Of a DNA stretch of 55,349 bases, positions 33,730 to 43,045 are shown piece by piece. The DNA is from Novosphingobium sp. Chol11. GTDB taxonomy: Bacteria > Pseudomonadota > Alphaproteobacteria > Sphingomonadales > Sphingomonadaceae. Each line of letters opens with the position of its first letter. Position 1 is the stretch's first letter. The DNA lies in the NCBI GenBank assembly GCA_945906105.1, contig CAMDQO010000017.1:1-55349 (forward strand), written 5' to 3'. The position numbers and the translations under genes are program-made. The notes under the pieces were generated by a model. That model made no database searches. It had not been told where the DNA came from and saw only the letters and a list, made by a program, of their open reading frames with translations.

Positions 33730-34773
33730 ATGCTGAAAAAACTCTTCGGCCGGAAAAATCCGCATCGCGTCCACCTGTCTGGAACGCAGGTTGAATTTGA
33801 AGTGGGCCGCAACAAGACTGTGCTGGAATCTGCGCTCGAATCGGGCATTGCCTATCCGCACGATTGCACCGTCGGCACCTGCGGTAGTTGCCGGAGTCGC
33901 CTGCTTTCCGGCAAGGTCGATGCGATTACGCCGTTCGGCTATACGCTGAGCCGCGAGGAGCTTCAGGCTGGGTATATACTTGCGTGTCAGGCCGTGCCTG
34001 AGACCGATCTGGAGATCGCCGTTGAATTGGTCGATGCTGCAAAACTGGTCCGCACCACGGCGCGACTCGTGGAGACGAAAGACCTTACGCACGACATCAA
34101 ACAAGTAACGTGGGAAACAGATGTACCAGTCTGCTATCGCGCTGGCCAATATATGAACGTCTCGTGGCCGGGCGCGCCAGGGCCGCGATCCTATTCTTTC
34201 AGCGCCGCGCCGGTTGCTGGCGGACAGAATCGACTGACGACATTCATCCGCCGGGTGCCGGGAGGGGCTTTCACTGAAAAGCTGTTTTCCGAAGACATTT
34301 CCTCGCTGCCTTTCGAGATCGAGGCACCCCATGGCAGTTTCTGGCTGCGTGAAGCGAAGACGCCCATTCTGCTGATCGGTGGCGGTAGCGGCCTCTCGCC
34401 GTTGCTCAGCGTTCTGGAGGACGCCGCATCACGTGGGGTTCAACGTGATGCGATACTGCTGTTTGGCGGAAGGGCGGAGCGTGATCTGTTCTGCCTGGAA
34501 GAAATCGAATCGCTCAGCCGCCGTTGGCAGGGGCGTTTTGCCTTCTGGCCGGTGTTGTCGGAAGAGTCCGCGCCCGACCGCAAATCAGGCATGGTCACTG
34601 CTCAGATTCCTGAAGCAATTGACTGGCTGGGCGGCGCTTCAGCGTTGCAGGCCTATCTTTGCGGCCCGCCAGCCATGATCGATGCAGGCGTCAAGGCACT
34701 GACCGAGACTGGGATCGATCTGGCCGAGATCCATTATGACAAGTTTACGGATGCAAGTAGCCGAGCCAGCTAA
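33730..34773 (+). CDS. Ferredoxin-NAD(P)H reductase component of a XylM/CymA-type monooxygenase (XylA/CymAb-like)
   Basis: The ATG at 33730 gives 347 residues; an upstream in-frame start at 33694 has no family support. The N-terminal plant-type [2Fe-2S] domain has Cys46, Cys51, Cys54 and Cys86 (CTVGTCGSC..ILACQ). It is followed by a ferredoxin-reductase FAD domain (PRSYSFSAAP) and an NAD domain (LLIGGGSGLSPLLSVL, AYLCGPPAMIDAG). This order is that of the electron-transfer proteins of xylene and p-cymene monooxygenases. It probably delivers electrons to the XylM-like hydroxylase at 38816-39931, and perhaps also to the ring-hydroxylating dioxygenase, for which no dedicated reductase is present. 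Confidence 0.87.
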   Translation: MLKKLFGRKNPHRVHLSGTQVEFEVGRNKTVLESALESGIAYPHDCTVGTCGSCRSRLLSGKVDAITPFGYTLSREELQAGYILACQAVPETDLEIAVELVDAAKLVRTTARLVETKDLTHDIKQVTWETDVPVCYRAGQYMNVSWPGAPGPRSYSFSAAPVAGGQNRLTTFIRRVPGGAFTEKLFSEDISSLPFEIEAPHGSFWLREAKTPILLIGGGSGLSPLLSVLEDAASRGVQRDAILLFGGRAERDLFCLEEIESLSRRWQGRFAFWPVLSEESAPDRKSGMVTAQIPEAIDWLGGASALQAYLCGPPAMIDAGVKALTETGIDLAEIHYDKFTDASSRAS

Positions 34774-34802
34774 GGCGCGGCATTGGGTGAGGAGAAGAAG
34801 AC

Positions 34803-36242
34803 ATGACTGCCAGCAGAGACAGTTTCTTTATAGGCAACGAATGGGTTCGCCCGGCGAGTGGCCGGCGATTTACGCTGATCAACGCCTCGACCGAAGAGGT
34901 TATCGGCACCGTGCCAGAGGCTTGCGAAGCTGATGTTGATGCTGCTGTCGCTGCGGCGCAGCAGGCCTTCGCAGCTTCGGGCTGGTCTGATGCCACCCCG
35001 CAGGATCGCGCGGTTGTTATGGAACGCTTCATGGCTGCGCTGGCGGCAAGGGGAGACGACATTGCCAAGGCAGTCAGCGCCCAGAACGGGATGCCGATTG
35101 CACTCAGCCAAATGCTCGAAGGGCAGTTCGGAGCCGGTGTGGTGCAATATTATGCCGAACTGGCCAAGGCGATGGGCCAGCGCGATGTTCGCCCCTCGCA
35201 GATGGGCAAGGAAACGCTGGTCGAAGGCACGCCAATTGGCGTGGTAGCCGCGATTGTGCCTTGGAATTTCCCGGTAACCCTGGCGCTCAACAAGATTGCC
35301 CCGGCCATGGCGGCGGGCTGCACACTGGTGATCAAGCCATCGCCGGGCACGATTCTTGATAGCTACATTTTGGCCGAAGCCGCGCTGGAAGCGGGCGTGC
35401 CTGCTGGTGTGCTCAACTGGGTGGCGGCCGACCGCGATGTTGGGGCCTATCTCGTTAGCCATCCCGGCGTGAACAAGGTGGCCTTTACTGGTTCGACGGG
35501 TGCTGGACGGAGCATTGGCCGCACCTGTGGCGAGCTTCTGCGGCCAGTGACGCTGGAACTGGGCGGAAAATCGGCGGCAATCCTGCTGGAAGATGCCGAC
35601 ATCGGCGCATTCCTGCAAGGCGTGCCAATTGCCTGTATGCTCAACAATGGGCAGGCCTGCTATAACGCCACCCGCGTGCTCGCCCCGAAAAGTCGTTATG
35701 GCGAAGTGGTTGATGCGCTGGCCGGTTTTGCCGCTTCGCTCACCATCGGCGATGCGCTTGATCCGGCAACCCACGTCGGTCCAATGGCTTCCAGCGCCCA
35801 CCGTGACAAGGTGGAAAGCTATATCGAGATCGGCAAGAGCGAAGCGCGGCTGGTGGCCGGTGGTGGCCGCCCGAAAGACACCAACCGCGGGTGGTTTGTG
35901 GAACCAACGGTGTTTGCCGATGTCGATAATTCGGCCCGCATCGCGCAGGAGGAAATCTTTGGTCCGGTGCTGTCTGTCATTCCTTATGACGGTGAGGAGG
36001 ATGCGCTGCGCATTGCCAATGACAGCCAGTTTGGCCTTGGTGGATCGGTGTGGAGCGCAGACAGCGCCCATGCCACCGACGTGGCGCGCAAGGTCCAGTC
36101 CGGGACGGTCGGGGTGAATGGCTATATGCCCTCGCTGGGCGCACCGTTTGGCGGGATCAAGGGCAGCGGCCTCGGCCGTGAATTCGGCCCCGAAGCCGTC
36201 GGTGCCTATCAGAACACCAAATCGATCTATGTAATGGGTTGA
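34803..36242 (+). CDS. NAD-dependent aldehyde dehydrogenase
   Basis: A protein of 479 residues of the ALDH superfamily. It has the oxyanion/cofactor segment PWNFPV (153-158), the glycine motif FTGSTGAG, general base Glu252 (LELGGKS), the nucleophile Cys286 (NNGQACYN) and EEIFGPVLSV. GAGGAG precedes the ATG. It follows the XylA-like reductase by 29 bp in the same direction and would oxidise the aryl (cumic/benzoic-type) aldehyde to the acid. It could also take the product of the styrene-oxide-isomerase-like protein nearby. It is convergent with the phosphotransferase gene, with a 3-bp gap. Confidence 0.9.
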   Translation: MTASRDSFFIGNEWVRPASGRRFTLINASTEEVIGTVPEACEADVDAAVAAAQQAFAASGWSDATPQDRAVVMERFMAALAARGDDIAKAVSAQNGMPIALSQMLEGQFGAGVVQYYAELAKAMGQRDVRPSQMGKETLVEGTPIGVVAAIVPWNFPVTLALNKIAPAMAAGCTLVIKPSPGTILDSYILAEAALEAGVPAGVLNWVAADRDVGAYLVSHPGVNKVAFTGSTGAGRSIGRTCGELLRPVTLELGGKSAAILLEDADIGAFLQGVPIACMLNNGQACYNATRVLAPKSRYGEVVDALAGFAASLTIGDALDPATHVGPMASSAHRDKVESYIEIGKSEARLVAGGGRPKDTNRGWFVEPTVFADVDNSARIAQEEIFGPVLSVIPYDGEEDALRIANDSQFGLGGSVWSADSAHATDVARKVQSGTVGVNGYMPSLGAPFGGIKGSGLGREFGPEAVGAYQNTKSIYVMG

Positions 36243-36245
36243 AGT

Positions 36246-37397
36246 CTACGCTGCATCGAGCGCATCGTGATCGGCAACCGCCTGTCCGATGCGCTCGATG
36301 AAGGTGCGTGCGGTGGCCGGTGGCTGCATATCCGGAAAGGCCGGATCGGGCTTCAGGGTCAGCGTCCAGAAGGCAAACGCGCTGAGCAGTGACTGGCGGT
36401 AGGGAAGCATTGCATCTTCTGGCGAGATACGGGGACCGCCTTCTGACGCAAGCCGATCAAGGTAATAGGCGATCAACTCGCCCTCCCAAGCGCGACGGTC
36501 AGCGATGCTAAGCGCCGTCGTCAGTGTATAAGCGAGATCGCGCGACCAATGGCCCCGGTGGGTAACGCCCCAGTCGCCCAGCCCTATGCGTCCGTCGCTG
36601 CGCTGGTACCAGTTCTTCAGGTGAACATCGCCGTGACACAAGGTCAGCGGCAAATCCCGGATGGCTTCAAGCGAGCGCAGCGTTGCCGGCCAGATCGCCT
36701 GACGCCGGGCGAAGAGTTCGGCGGGCAGCAATTTCTCGGCCGCATCGACCCCCGCAGTGCAGGATTTCTCAAGGTGAAACTTCGCCAGATTGTGGAATCG
36801 ATGATACCAGTCTGGCAGCACGGCAAGGCCGCCCGCCAGTTCGGGAGCGTGATGGAACCGGCCATGCAGCTTGGCCAGAATGTCCAGCTGTGACCGCGCA
36901 AAATCCAGATCAACGCGCGTGTCTTCCGAGCAGAATGTGGCGGCTTCGCCAAAATCCTCAAAAACCACAATCGAGGCGAAACTCACCGGATCATAATTGG
37001 CCAGCAGCGCGCGCGGTGCTTCGATGTCCAGCAGCGGGCGGGCCATGTTGTGAAACGTCACTTCGCACAACACGCCGCCCGAATGGCCCAGCATCTGCCG
37101 ATTGGCGAGGCCGAAGGTTGCCTTGCAGAATACGCTTGGCGGCAGATCGGCAGCATCGCCTGCCGCGTTATACGTCAGGAAGATGCGGCGCCGGTTGTTG
37201 GTGCCGTCATCAGGCGGGCCCAGCCGATGGCCGACAACTTCTGCTCCCGGTACACCGGCACACAGCACGGCGGTCAGCCAGTCATCGCTGATCGCATCGT
37301 AGGAACGCGGAATCTGGTCCCTTGTCCGCGCGGTAACTGGCTGGGCCTGTTCCGCCGCAAAGGCAGCGTCGATTTGCTGTGCGAGGGTCAGGCTCAT
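36246..37397 (-). CDS. APH-fold phosphotransferase, intact copy
   Basis: A protein of 383 residues with the phosphotransferase catalytic loop CHGDVHLKNW (His255, Asp257, Asn262) and the metal site GLGDWG (Asp275). It is the full-length relative of the fragment at 2751-3540; the two correspond from residue 122 onward. It differs from the LvaA-like kinase at 27113 in the catalytic-loop wording and lacks a small partner gene. The substrate is unknown; a hydroxylated acid, acyl-CoA or alcohol made in the pathway is plausible. It is followed on the minus strand upstream by the styrene-oxide-isomerase-like gene. Confidence 0.8.
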   Translation of the reverse strand: MSLTLAQQIDAAFAAEQAQPVTARTRDQIPRSYDAISDDWLTAVLCAGVPGAEVVGHRLGPPDDGTNNRRRIFLTYNAAGDAADLPPSVFCKATFGLANRQMLGHSGGVLCEVTFHNMARPLLDIEAPRALLANYDPVSFASIVVFEDFGEAATFCSEDTRVDLDFARSQLDILAKLHGRFHHAPELAGGLAVLPDWYHRFHNLAKFHLEKSCTAGVDAAEKLLPAELFARRQAIWPATLRSLEAIRDLPLTLCHGDVHLKNWYQRSDGRIGLGDWGVTHRGHWSRDLAYTLTTALSIADRRAWEGELIAYYLDRLASEGGPRISPEDAMLPYRQSLLSAFAFWTLTLKPDPAFPDMQPPATARTFIERIGQAVADHDALDAA

Positions 37398-37403
37398 GCC
37401 CGG

Positions 37404-37895
37404 TCAGCCCGCGTCAATCCCGGCCTTGCTGCGCAGCACCCCGATCAGGATCATCACGACCCCGGCAATCGCGGTCATTGTTCCGAAGACGGCAGGGACA
37501 AATGCGAGCATACCCGCCAAACTGGCTTCACCGAAATGATTGGCGTTCCAACTCAGCGCCCGATTGGGTGCAAAATTGGCCAATACGTAGAATCCGACAT
37601 TGACCCATATCGCGAAGACGATGAGCCTCCCCGCCCAGGCACGAGCACGCGGGGTCAGCAACGCCTTGTCCAGTGCGAACGCAAGCGCGACGGCGAAGGT
37701 GCCGTTCAGCAAGCTTCCGACATGGGCCACACGCCAGCCGTGTTCGGTCCCCGGCAATGCAATCTGGATATTCATCGGTAAGGGCCGCAGATCGAGAGCT
37801 CCAACGAGGAACACCATATAAACGAAGCCGAGCAGCAGGGCTGAGGTCAGTACCAGCAGGCCATGTATCAGCAAGTTTCGTGCGGCGTGGGTCAT
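37404..37895 (-). CDS. Styrene oxide isomerase (StyC)-like integral membrane protein
   Basis: A protein of 163 residues with four hydrophobic segments. It follows the StyC pattern from end to end: HGLLVLTSALLLGF near the start, PGTEHGWRVAHVGSLLNG, and WVNVGFYVLANFAPNRALSWNANHFG. His58, Asn64, Asn99 and Tyr103 fall where I recall the haem-ligand and active-site residues of StyC (GW.RAHSGP.LNG; NVGFYLFSNFSPNRGL...NHFG). Styrene oxide isomerase converts an aryl epoxide to the aldehyde by a Meinwald rearrangement. An aldehyde dehydrogenase and a XylM-type oxygenase able to form epoxides are close by, so an epoxide-to-aldehyde step fits the setting. It starts 7 bp upstream of the phosphotransferase. 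Confidence 0.75.
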   Translation of the reverse strand: MTHAARNLLIHGLLVLTSALLLGFVYMVFLVGALDLRPLPMNIQIALPGTEHGWRVAHVGSLLNGTFAVALAFALDKALLTPRARAWAGRLIVFAIWVNVGFYVLANFAPNRALSWNANHFGEASLAGMLAFVPAVFGTMTAIAGVVMILIGVLRSKAGIDAG

Positions 37896-38045
37896 GCGAT
37901 GATTTCCTCCCTTGTTTCAATTTTCTAGGGTATAATTCGCAATAAGCAGGTGTTCACCACGTACAAAGCAGCGTGACATCTGCCGTGATAACAACAATTT
38001 GCCCATCGTGATCGCGATTTCAGAAAATCCCAGAACCAATTCGGC

Positions 38046-38631
38046 TTACGGACCATCCGCCGTTTGTGAGAGGGCCATGGATGGGCTGCGCATTAGTGAA
38101 TAGACGCAGGTTGCCAGCGCCGCGATATAGCCGAACCAGGGTGAGACGGAGCACAGCGCCGCTGCGACGACACACAGAGACGCACAAACCGCCATGGATA
38201 TGCGGCCTGCGCGCCGACGCCTGCATCGTTGGCTGGCTGAGGCTCTCGGGCTGTTCGATGGTGAATATGCGAAGAAGCACGAAAACGGAACCGCTCAGGC
38301 TCAGGCACAGCATCGCCGCGCCTAGCGAACCGGTGGGGCGCTCAGCGGCGATCAGTGACCCGAACGGGATGAGTGTCGCGCAGAACAACGTCAGAAGATT
38401 CAGCTTGAGCACGTGGTCGCTGATCGTCTGCTTGCCCAGAAACACGCGGAAATGGGCCCGCCAGATTGTGCCGACCATCATGAACGACAGCGCGTGGACT
38501 ACCAGCGCGGGGGCAACTTCCCTGAGACCTGCAAGTCCACCGGCATGGGGTGGTTTCAGTTCGAGCACCAGCAGCGTCAGGATTATCGCGTAGACGCCGT
38601 CGCTGAACAGTGCGAGCCGATGCTTGTCCAT
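38046..38631 (-). pseudogene. TMEM175/DUF1211-family channel-like protein with a frameshift
   Basis: The ATG at 38631 begins MDKHRLALFSDGVYAIILTLLVLELK, the diagnostic first helix with its FSDG motif. The first ~140 codons are normal for the family, ending IFTIEQPESLSQPTM. After about base 38240 this frame becomes arginine- and serine-rich and non-membrane. A different frame then reads SMAVCASLCVVAAALCSVSPWFGYIAALATCVYSLM, which looks like the expected last membrane segments, and stops at 38046-38048. A single indel between about 38190 and 38250 therefore separates the two halves. It is either a real inactivation or a sequencing error. The family forms potassium-permeable channels. Confidence 0.65.
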
Positions 38632-38815
38632 TCGTTATGCCCCTCCAGACCCCGAAGTATCTTGTTACACGATCAAAGCGTCAGTCACATAGAATGTCAC
38701 AAGAATTAAGGTGACAGATAAATCAGCTCCAAATTTCCGTAGCAGCATCCCGCAGAGTCAGGCCTCACCGATGTATCAAGGCTTATAGCCAGCAATCGTG
38801 ATCACATGGCTTTGC

Positions 38816-39931
38816 TCAAGCGGCAGAAAGTGCGCCCTTTACGGTGGCTTCTTCCTCGAACCAGTCGGGCCAGCCGGCCTTGCGGTTCTGTTCGCGGGCC
38901 AGCGCGCGCTCTTCGGGCGATGCCATTTCGTTATCCCAACGCTTGAGAGCCGGCATGATCACTTTATTGTGCCACAGAGGCGGGATCAGCGCTGAGAAGA
39001 AGCAGACGAAAACCGATGGCATCGGGATCCACTGCAGATCGGGCTTCAACTCGTGGAAGGCGGCGTAGCTGTTGGTGTGGTGATCGGCGTGATTGGTGAT
39101 CTCGAACCCCAGCACGCGCGATAGAGGTTTGAAGTGGTTCCAGACATGACGCCGGGCGATCTGGCCGCCTTCGAGCCGGATAAGGCCATAGTGCTGGAAA
39201 TAGTTGAAGCTCTCAACCCAGAAGCGCGCGCCCACCATGCCAGCCAGCACGACAGCAACTGCTATCCAGCCGCCAATGGCAAATACTATCGACTGGAAGA
39301 TAACTTGGGCCAGAATCGCTTTCCACAGGCGGTGGCCAATGCCCCAGCGGTGCTTGCCCAGCTTTTCCAGATTATCGCTTTCTGCGCCCCAAGCTTCGCG
39401 TGTGCTGATCACCACCGCGCGCGGAGTGAAGGCGTAAAGTGAGGTGCCGCGTTTGGCTGTGTCACCGTCCAGATCGGTGGCGACATGGATATGGTGGCCG
39501 ACAACATGGGCGATCTCGCGCGTGCAATCGAGGTAGCACACTTGCGCATAGCGGCCGACAAACCGCCGCAACTTGCCGCGCTGGTGATAGAGTTCATGCG
39601 TTGCGGGAACCAGCGGGATCACGCTGAGCCAGGCACAAGACAGGATAACACCAGCCATTTCCCAGCCGCTTGCGCCCGGGTTGCGCACCACCCATAGGGC
39701 AGCAAACAGATAGATCACTGGGCCGAGGAGCGAACATAGCCAAGCCGGAATATCGGCGAGCGCCTTGTTGCTGATGCGGCGTGTGGCGAAATCATTCGGC
39801 AGGACCGAATCGATCAGTCCGAAGACCGGGAGGCTGGCGATGCCTACAAATACCCACGCTCCGCCGACAAGAAAGCTGGCGATCACGCATAGTTGCAGCA
39901 CAACGCCCAGGTAATAGCGTCCGTAATCCAT
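38816..39931 (-). CDS. XylM/CymAa-type membrane diiron hydroxylase (AlkB superfamily)
   Basis: The start at 39931 is preferred because GGAGGGG lies just upstream; an ATG at 39943 would add four residues. The 371-residue protein has membrane segments and all histidine boxes: HELYHQ (His112, His116), [17 protein letters not shown] (His142, 146, 147), [10 protein letters not shown] (His247) and NHADHH (His281, 284, 285). The NYFQHYGL and EITNHADHH wording matches xylene and p-cymene monooxygenases rather than alkane hydroxylases. The likely reaction is oxidation of an aryl methyl group to the alcohol using the XylA-like reductase at 33730. AlkB-type alkane hydroxylation is the alternative. Confidence 0.87.
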   Translation of the reverse strand: MDYGRYYLGVVLQLCVIASFLVGGAWVFVGIASLPVFGLIDSVLPNDFATRRISNKALADIPAWLCSLLGPVIYLFAALWVVRNPGASGWEMAGVILSCAWLSVIPLVPATHELYHQRGKLRRFVGRYAQVCYLDCTREIAHVVGHHIHVATDLDGDTAKRGTSLYAFTPRAVVISTREAWGAESDNLEKLGKHRWGIGHRLWKAILAQVIFQSIVFAIGGWIAVAVVLAGMVGARFWVESFNYFQHYGLIRLEGGQIARRHVWNHFKPLSRVLGFEITNHADHHTNSYAAFHELKPDLQWIPMPSVFVCFFSALIPPLWHNKVIMPALKRWDNEMASPEERALAREQNRKAGWPDWFEEEATVKGALSAA

Positions 39932-39961
39932 CATCCCCTCCATCGCACTGATCGGCGAATT

Positions 39962-39982
39962 TCACGTTATATGTATACGCAA
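39962..39982. promoter_or_regulatory. Degenerate operator-like dyad upstream of the hydroxylase and MerR genes
   Basis: TCACGT-N9-ACGCAA lies in the divergent gap between the XylM-like gene (minus) and the MerR-family gene (plus). The right half is identical to the half-site at 33591-33613 and the spacing is the same; the left half matches 4 of 6 positions. Its place in front of a regulator gene suggests autoregulation. Confidence 0.5.
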
Positions 39983-40060
39983 AAGATGAGATGTGCAAAT
40001 GGTGAATTGGTTCAGCTTTATCGAGACAAACCCGTTGTTAATGCTTATGGGCTGCAAGTA

Positions 40061-40807
40061 ATGAAGATGCGTGAGCTTGAAGAGAAGACCGGCGTCAATC
40101 GTGAGACGATAAGGGTCTATTTCCGCGAAGGGCTGCTGCCAGAGCCAAGCCGCCCCGCGCGAAACGTGGCCGATTATGGCGAAGACCACATTCGCGGCAT
40201 CCTCGCCGTGCGCAAGTTACAGCGTGAATCAGGCATGACCTTGCCGCAAATCCGGCAGGTGCTGAAAGGGGGCGGCTCCGCTCGTTCACTTGGCGCTTCA
40301 GCCCTTCAGCACCTGGAAGAACTGGTCGCTTCACGTGTCGGCGTTCAGCAGGGCCTGGTATCGATCAAGACCATGCTGGAAACCAATCCGAAGGCGCGGA
40401 TCGACGCAAAAGCGCTGAACAAGATCGGCGTAATAGAACTCATCAATTCCCCGGAAGGCGAATCGGTTAGCATCACCGATGCCAGCCTCGTCAGCATCTG
40501 GGGGCGGATGCGCACGGTCGGTTTTGACGAAGCGCATGGTTTTCCGCCGGAGATCCTCGATTACTATATCGAAGCGGCTGAATATGTTGCGGGCAAGGAA
40601 GCCCAGCTGTTTCTGGAACGGGTTGAGGGCCTCGTCGGCGAGGACGAGGCTGCTGCCATGCTGGAATTTGCGCTCCCCGCAATGCTCGATTTCTTCGGCC
40701 TCATCCGGTTGAAGGCTTTCTTGCGCAATATTGGAACCAAGACAAAGAAAGGTGGCGACATTCGCGTGATTCCACCGGGAGCAGCGGACAAGCACCTGAA
40801 GAGTTAG
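40061..40807 (+). CDS. MerR-family transcriptional regulator
   Basis: The ATG at 40061 (or 40067) gives about 248 residues and places the winged helix at the N-terminus: MRELEEKTGVNRETIRVYFREGLLPEPSRPARNVADYGEDHIRGILAVRKLQRESGMTLPQIRQVL. A longer frame reaches 39893 but overlaps the hydroxylase gene. No cysteine metal-binding motif is present, so it is not a metal sensor. The ~170-residue C-terminal part is probably an effector-binding domain. It is divergent from the XylM-like gene and may control it, together with the other promoters carrying the TTGCGT dyad. Confidence 0.83.
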   Translation: MKMRELEEKTGVNRETIRVYFREGLLPEPSRPARNVADYGEDHIRGILAVRKLQRESGMTLPQIRQVLKGGGSARSLGASALQHLEELVASRVGVQQGLVSIKTMLETNPKARIDAKALNKIGVIELINSPEGESVSITDASLVSIWGRMRTVGFDEAHGFPPEILDYYIEAAEYVAGKEAQLFLERVEGLVGEDEAAAMLEFALPAMLDFFGLIRLKAFLRNIGTKTKKGGDIRVIPPGAADKHLKS

Positions 40808-40813
40808 GGTAAA

Positions 40814-41431
40814 TCAGCCTTGCCCAAGCCGCTGGGCGATCCAGTCCGCTTCCACTTCCTGTGACAGCGCATCACTGTCCGCCCAGATGCGGCGAACGGC
40901 AGCGCCCGATATCATGGCCGCACCGGAACGAACATCACGGGCGGCATCGCTTTCACTCCATCCAGCCAAAACCAGCCGCTGCGCCCATGCAGCATAGGTC
41001 GGGGTGCGTAGGTCGGCGATCCTGCTTCGTACTGTGGGATAAAGATCGGCGACCTTGGATGCTTCTAGGGTGATGCCCATTGCCACCCAGAAGCGATCGC
41101 TGAAGAAGAAAGCGCGAAATTCGGCGAGCATGGCGCGCAACAAAGCTTCCCTGCCGACCGTTGCCTTGTCCAGCCAGGCGGCGCTGTCATCGCGAGCGAG
41201 GGTCAGCGCCTCCACGACGGCGGCAAGGATGACGGCGTTCTTGTCCGGGAAATGATGCAGCAATGCACCCTGAGAAACACCAGCCGCTTCGGCCACAGCG
41301 CGCAGCCGCAAGGCCTTGAGTCCACCTTCGGCAATAGTCTCAAATGCGGCGGTTGCCAGCCGCGCTCGCATGGTTTCGCTGCGTTCAGCCTGGGTGCGGC
41401 GTGGCGGGCGTGGGGGGGCTCCACGGGTCAT
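40814..41431 (-). CDS. TetR-family transcriptional regulator
   Basis: A protein of 205 residues. The N-terminal helix-turn-helix is LRLRAVAEAAGVSQGALLHHFPDKNAVILAAVVEAL (about 41-76), followed by an all-helical ligand-binding domain. It is the last gene of the minus-strand dioxygenase operon (gap of 3 bp to the acyl-CoA ligase), so it is produced together with the meta-cleavage enzymes. The GTGAACTTGTTTAC dyad at 13396 and 52342 is of the AAC-N2-GTT type favoured by TetR repressors. This protein is the best candidate in the window to bind it, but no direct evidence is available. Confidence 0.85.
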   Translation of the reverse strand: MTRGAPPRPPRRTQAERSETMRARLATAAFETIAEGGLKALRLRAVAEAAGVSQGALLHHFPDKNAVILAAVVEALTLARDDSAAWLDKATVGREALLRAMLAEFRAFFFSDRFWVAMGITLEASKVADLYPTVRSRIADLRTPTYAAWAQRLVLAGWSESDAARDVRSGAAMISGAAVRRIWADSDALSQEVEADWIAQRLGQG

Positions 41432-41434
41432 GCT

Positions 41435-43045
41435 TCAGCCACGCAGAATATCACGGTGGGCGTCCCGGATTACTTTCTTGTCGATCTTGCCGGTCGCGGT
41501 CATCGGCACCGGGCCGAACAAGATCCGGTCTGGCAACCACCATTTGGCAATGCGCGAAGCAAGATAGTCCGTTATTGCGCTTTCTGTCAGATCTGCGCCT
41601 TCAAGGGGCTCGACCAGCAGTATCGGGCGCTCCTCCCATTTGGGGTGATGAACACCAACAACCGCCGCCACTTTTACGCCCGGGCAGCCAGCAGCAGCAT
41701 TCTCAAGGTCAATCGAGCTGATCCATTCGCCGCCGGATTTGATCACATCCTTCTTGCGGTCGGTTATCCGCATGAAGCCGAAGCGGTCGATAGTTGCGAT
41801 ATCGCCGGTGTCGAACCAGCCATCAGCATCACAAGCACTCACATCGCTGCGGAAGTAGCGCTCCAATACCCATGGGCCGCGCACCAGCAGGGCACCCGAA
41901 GCCTCGCCATCATGCGGCAGCGGTGCGCCATCCTCGTCGACAATCTCGATCTCGATACCGAATTGCATCCGCCCCTGGCGGGTCCAGATCTGCTCCTGTT
42001 CGTCATCACGGCCCAGTTCGGCAAGCGCTGGGGTGGGTGTGGATACGACGCCAAGCGGGCTGGTCTCGGTCATGCCCCAGATCTGCTGGACGGTAACGCC
42101 CAGCCGGTCAAACGCCACCGCCATGTCGCGCGGTACGGCCGATCCGCCGATGATCACGCGCTTGAGCGTTTCCGGATTGCCACCAGTGCGGGCTAGATGA
42201 TCAAGATACATCGTCCAGATTGTCGGCACGCCGCCCGAAAAGGTTACGCCCTCGCTGCTGATCAGCTCTTGCAACGATGCGCCGTCATATTTGTCGCAGG
42301 GCAGCACGAATTTGACGCCGTTGATTGCCCCCGCGAACGGAAGCCCCCATGCGGTGGCGTGGTAAAGCGACTGGCAAGGCATCACCACGTCAAACGCAGA
42401 GAACCCCATTGCGCCTGAAAGCCCCCCAGCCATACCATGCAGCACGACCGAGCGGTGCGAATAGAGCACTCCCTTGGGATCGCCAGTGGTGCCCGAAGTA
42501 TAGCACAGGAAAGCGCCAGAATTCTCACTGAAGCGCGGCCATTCGAATATTTTGGGCTGATCGGCGATGGCCTGTTCATAGCCGGTGTATCCGGGCAAGC
42601 TGCGCTCGGCATCGCTCAGCATGATGACGTGTTCAACCGTCTCCAGCCGGTCACGGATACGCTCGACGATCTCTGCCATGTTGCGGTCAAGCAGCAGCAC
42701 GCGGCTGGCGGCGTGGTTGATCGTGAAGATGAGATGCTCGTCAGGCAGGCGAGGGTTAGCCGTGTGCAGCACCGCGCCGATGCCGGGGACAGCGAAGAAC
42801 AGTTCGAAATGACGATGCGCGTTCCAAGCCAGCGAACTGACCCGGTCACCAGACTTGACGCCATGCGCGGCGAGCATATTTGCCGCCTGCGCCACACGGG
42901 TGAAACACCGGGCATAATCATAGCGCCACAGGGGTTCATCGACGTTGCGTGAAACGATCTCGCGAGTGGGATGGGCTGCGGCAGCAAACCGGATTATATC
43001 GATAATCGCGAGATCACGTTGCTGCATCAGCCCTGCAACAGTCAT
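41435..43045 (-). CDS. Medium-chain/AlkK-like acyl-CoA synthetase (AMP-forming)
   Basis: A protein of 536 residues. ANL motifs are [66 protein letters not shown] and [14 protein letters not shown] with the catalytic Lys. The wording matches the AlkK/medium-chain fatty acyl-CoA ligase group. The ATG overlaps the stop of the meta-cleavage hydrolase (ATGA), so it belongs to the dioxygenase operon. A reasonable inference is that it activates the short acid released by the hydrolase (isobutyrate in the p-cumate pathway) so that it can enter beta-oxidation. Confidence 0.87.
   Translation of the reverse strand: MTVAGLMQQRDLAIIDIIRFAAAAHPTREIVSRNVDEPLWRYDYARCFTRVAQAANMLAAHGVKSGDRVSSLAWNAHRHFELFFAVPGIGAVLHTANPRLPDEHLIFTINHAASRVLLLDRNMAEIVERIRDRLETVEHVIMLSDAERSLPGYTGYEQAIADQPKIFEWPRFSENSGAFLCYTSGTTGDPKGVLYSHRSVVLHGMAGGLSGAMGFSAFDVVMPCQSLYHATAWGLPFAGAINGVKFVLPCDKYDGASLQELISSEGVTFSGGVPTIWTMYLDHLARTGGNPETLKRVIIGGSAVPRDMAVAFDRLGVTVQQIWGMTETSPLGVVSTPTPALAELGRDDEQEQIWTRQGRMQFGIEIEIVDEDGAPLPHDGEASGALLVRGPWVLERYFRSDVSACDADGWFDTGDIATIDRFGFMRITDRKKDVIKSGGEWISSIDLENAAAGCPGVKVAAVVGVHHPKWEERPILLVEPLEGADLTESAITDYLASRIAKWWLPDRILFGPVPMTATGKIDKKVIRDAHRDILRG

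Noticed and set aside
34770..36071. A 433-codon open frame on the minus strand
   Set aside because: Antisense to the aldehyde dehydrogenase, which has all its active-site motifs; shadow frame.
38632..38815. Gap between the TMEM175-like and XylM-like genes as a possible small gene or regulatory site
   Set aside because: No open frame with a ribosome site and no clear dyad or shared motif was found.
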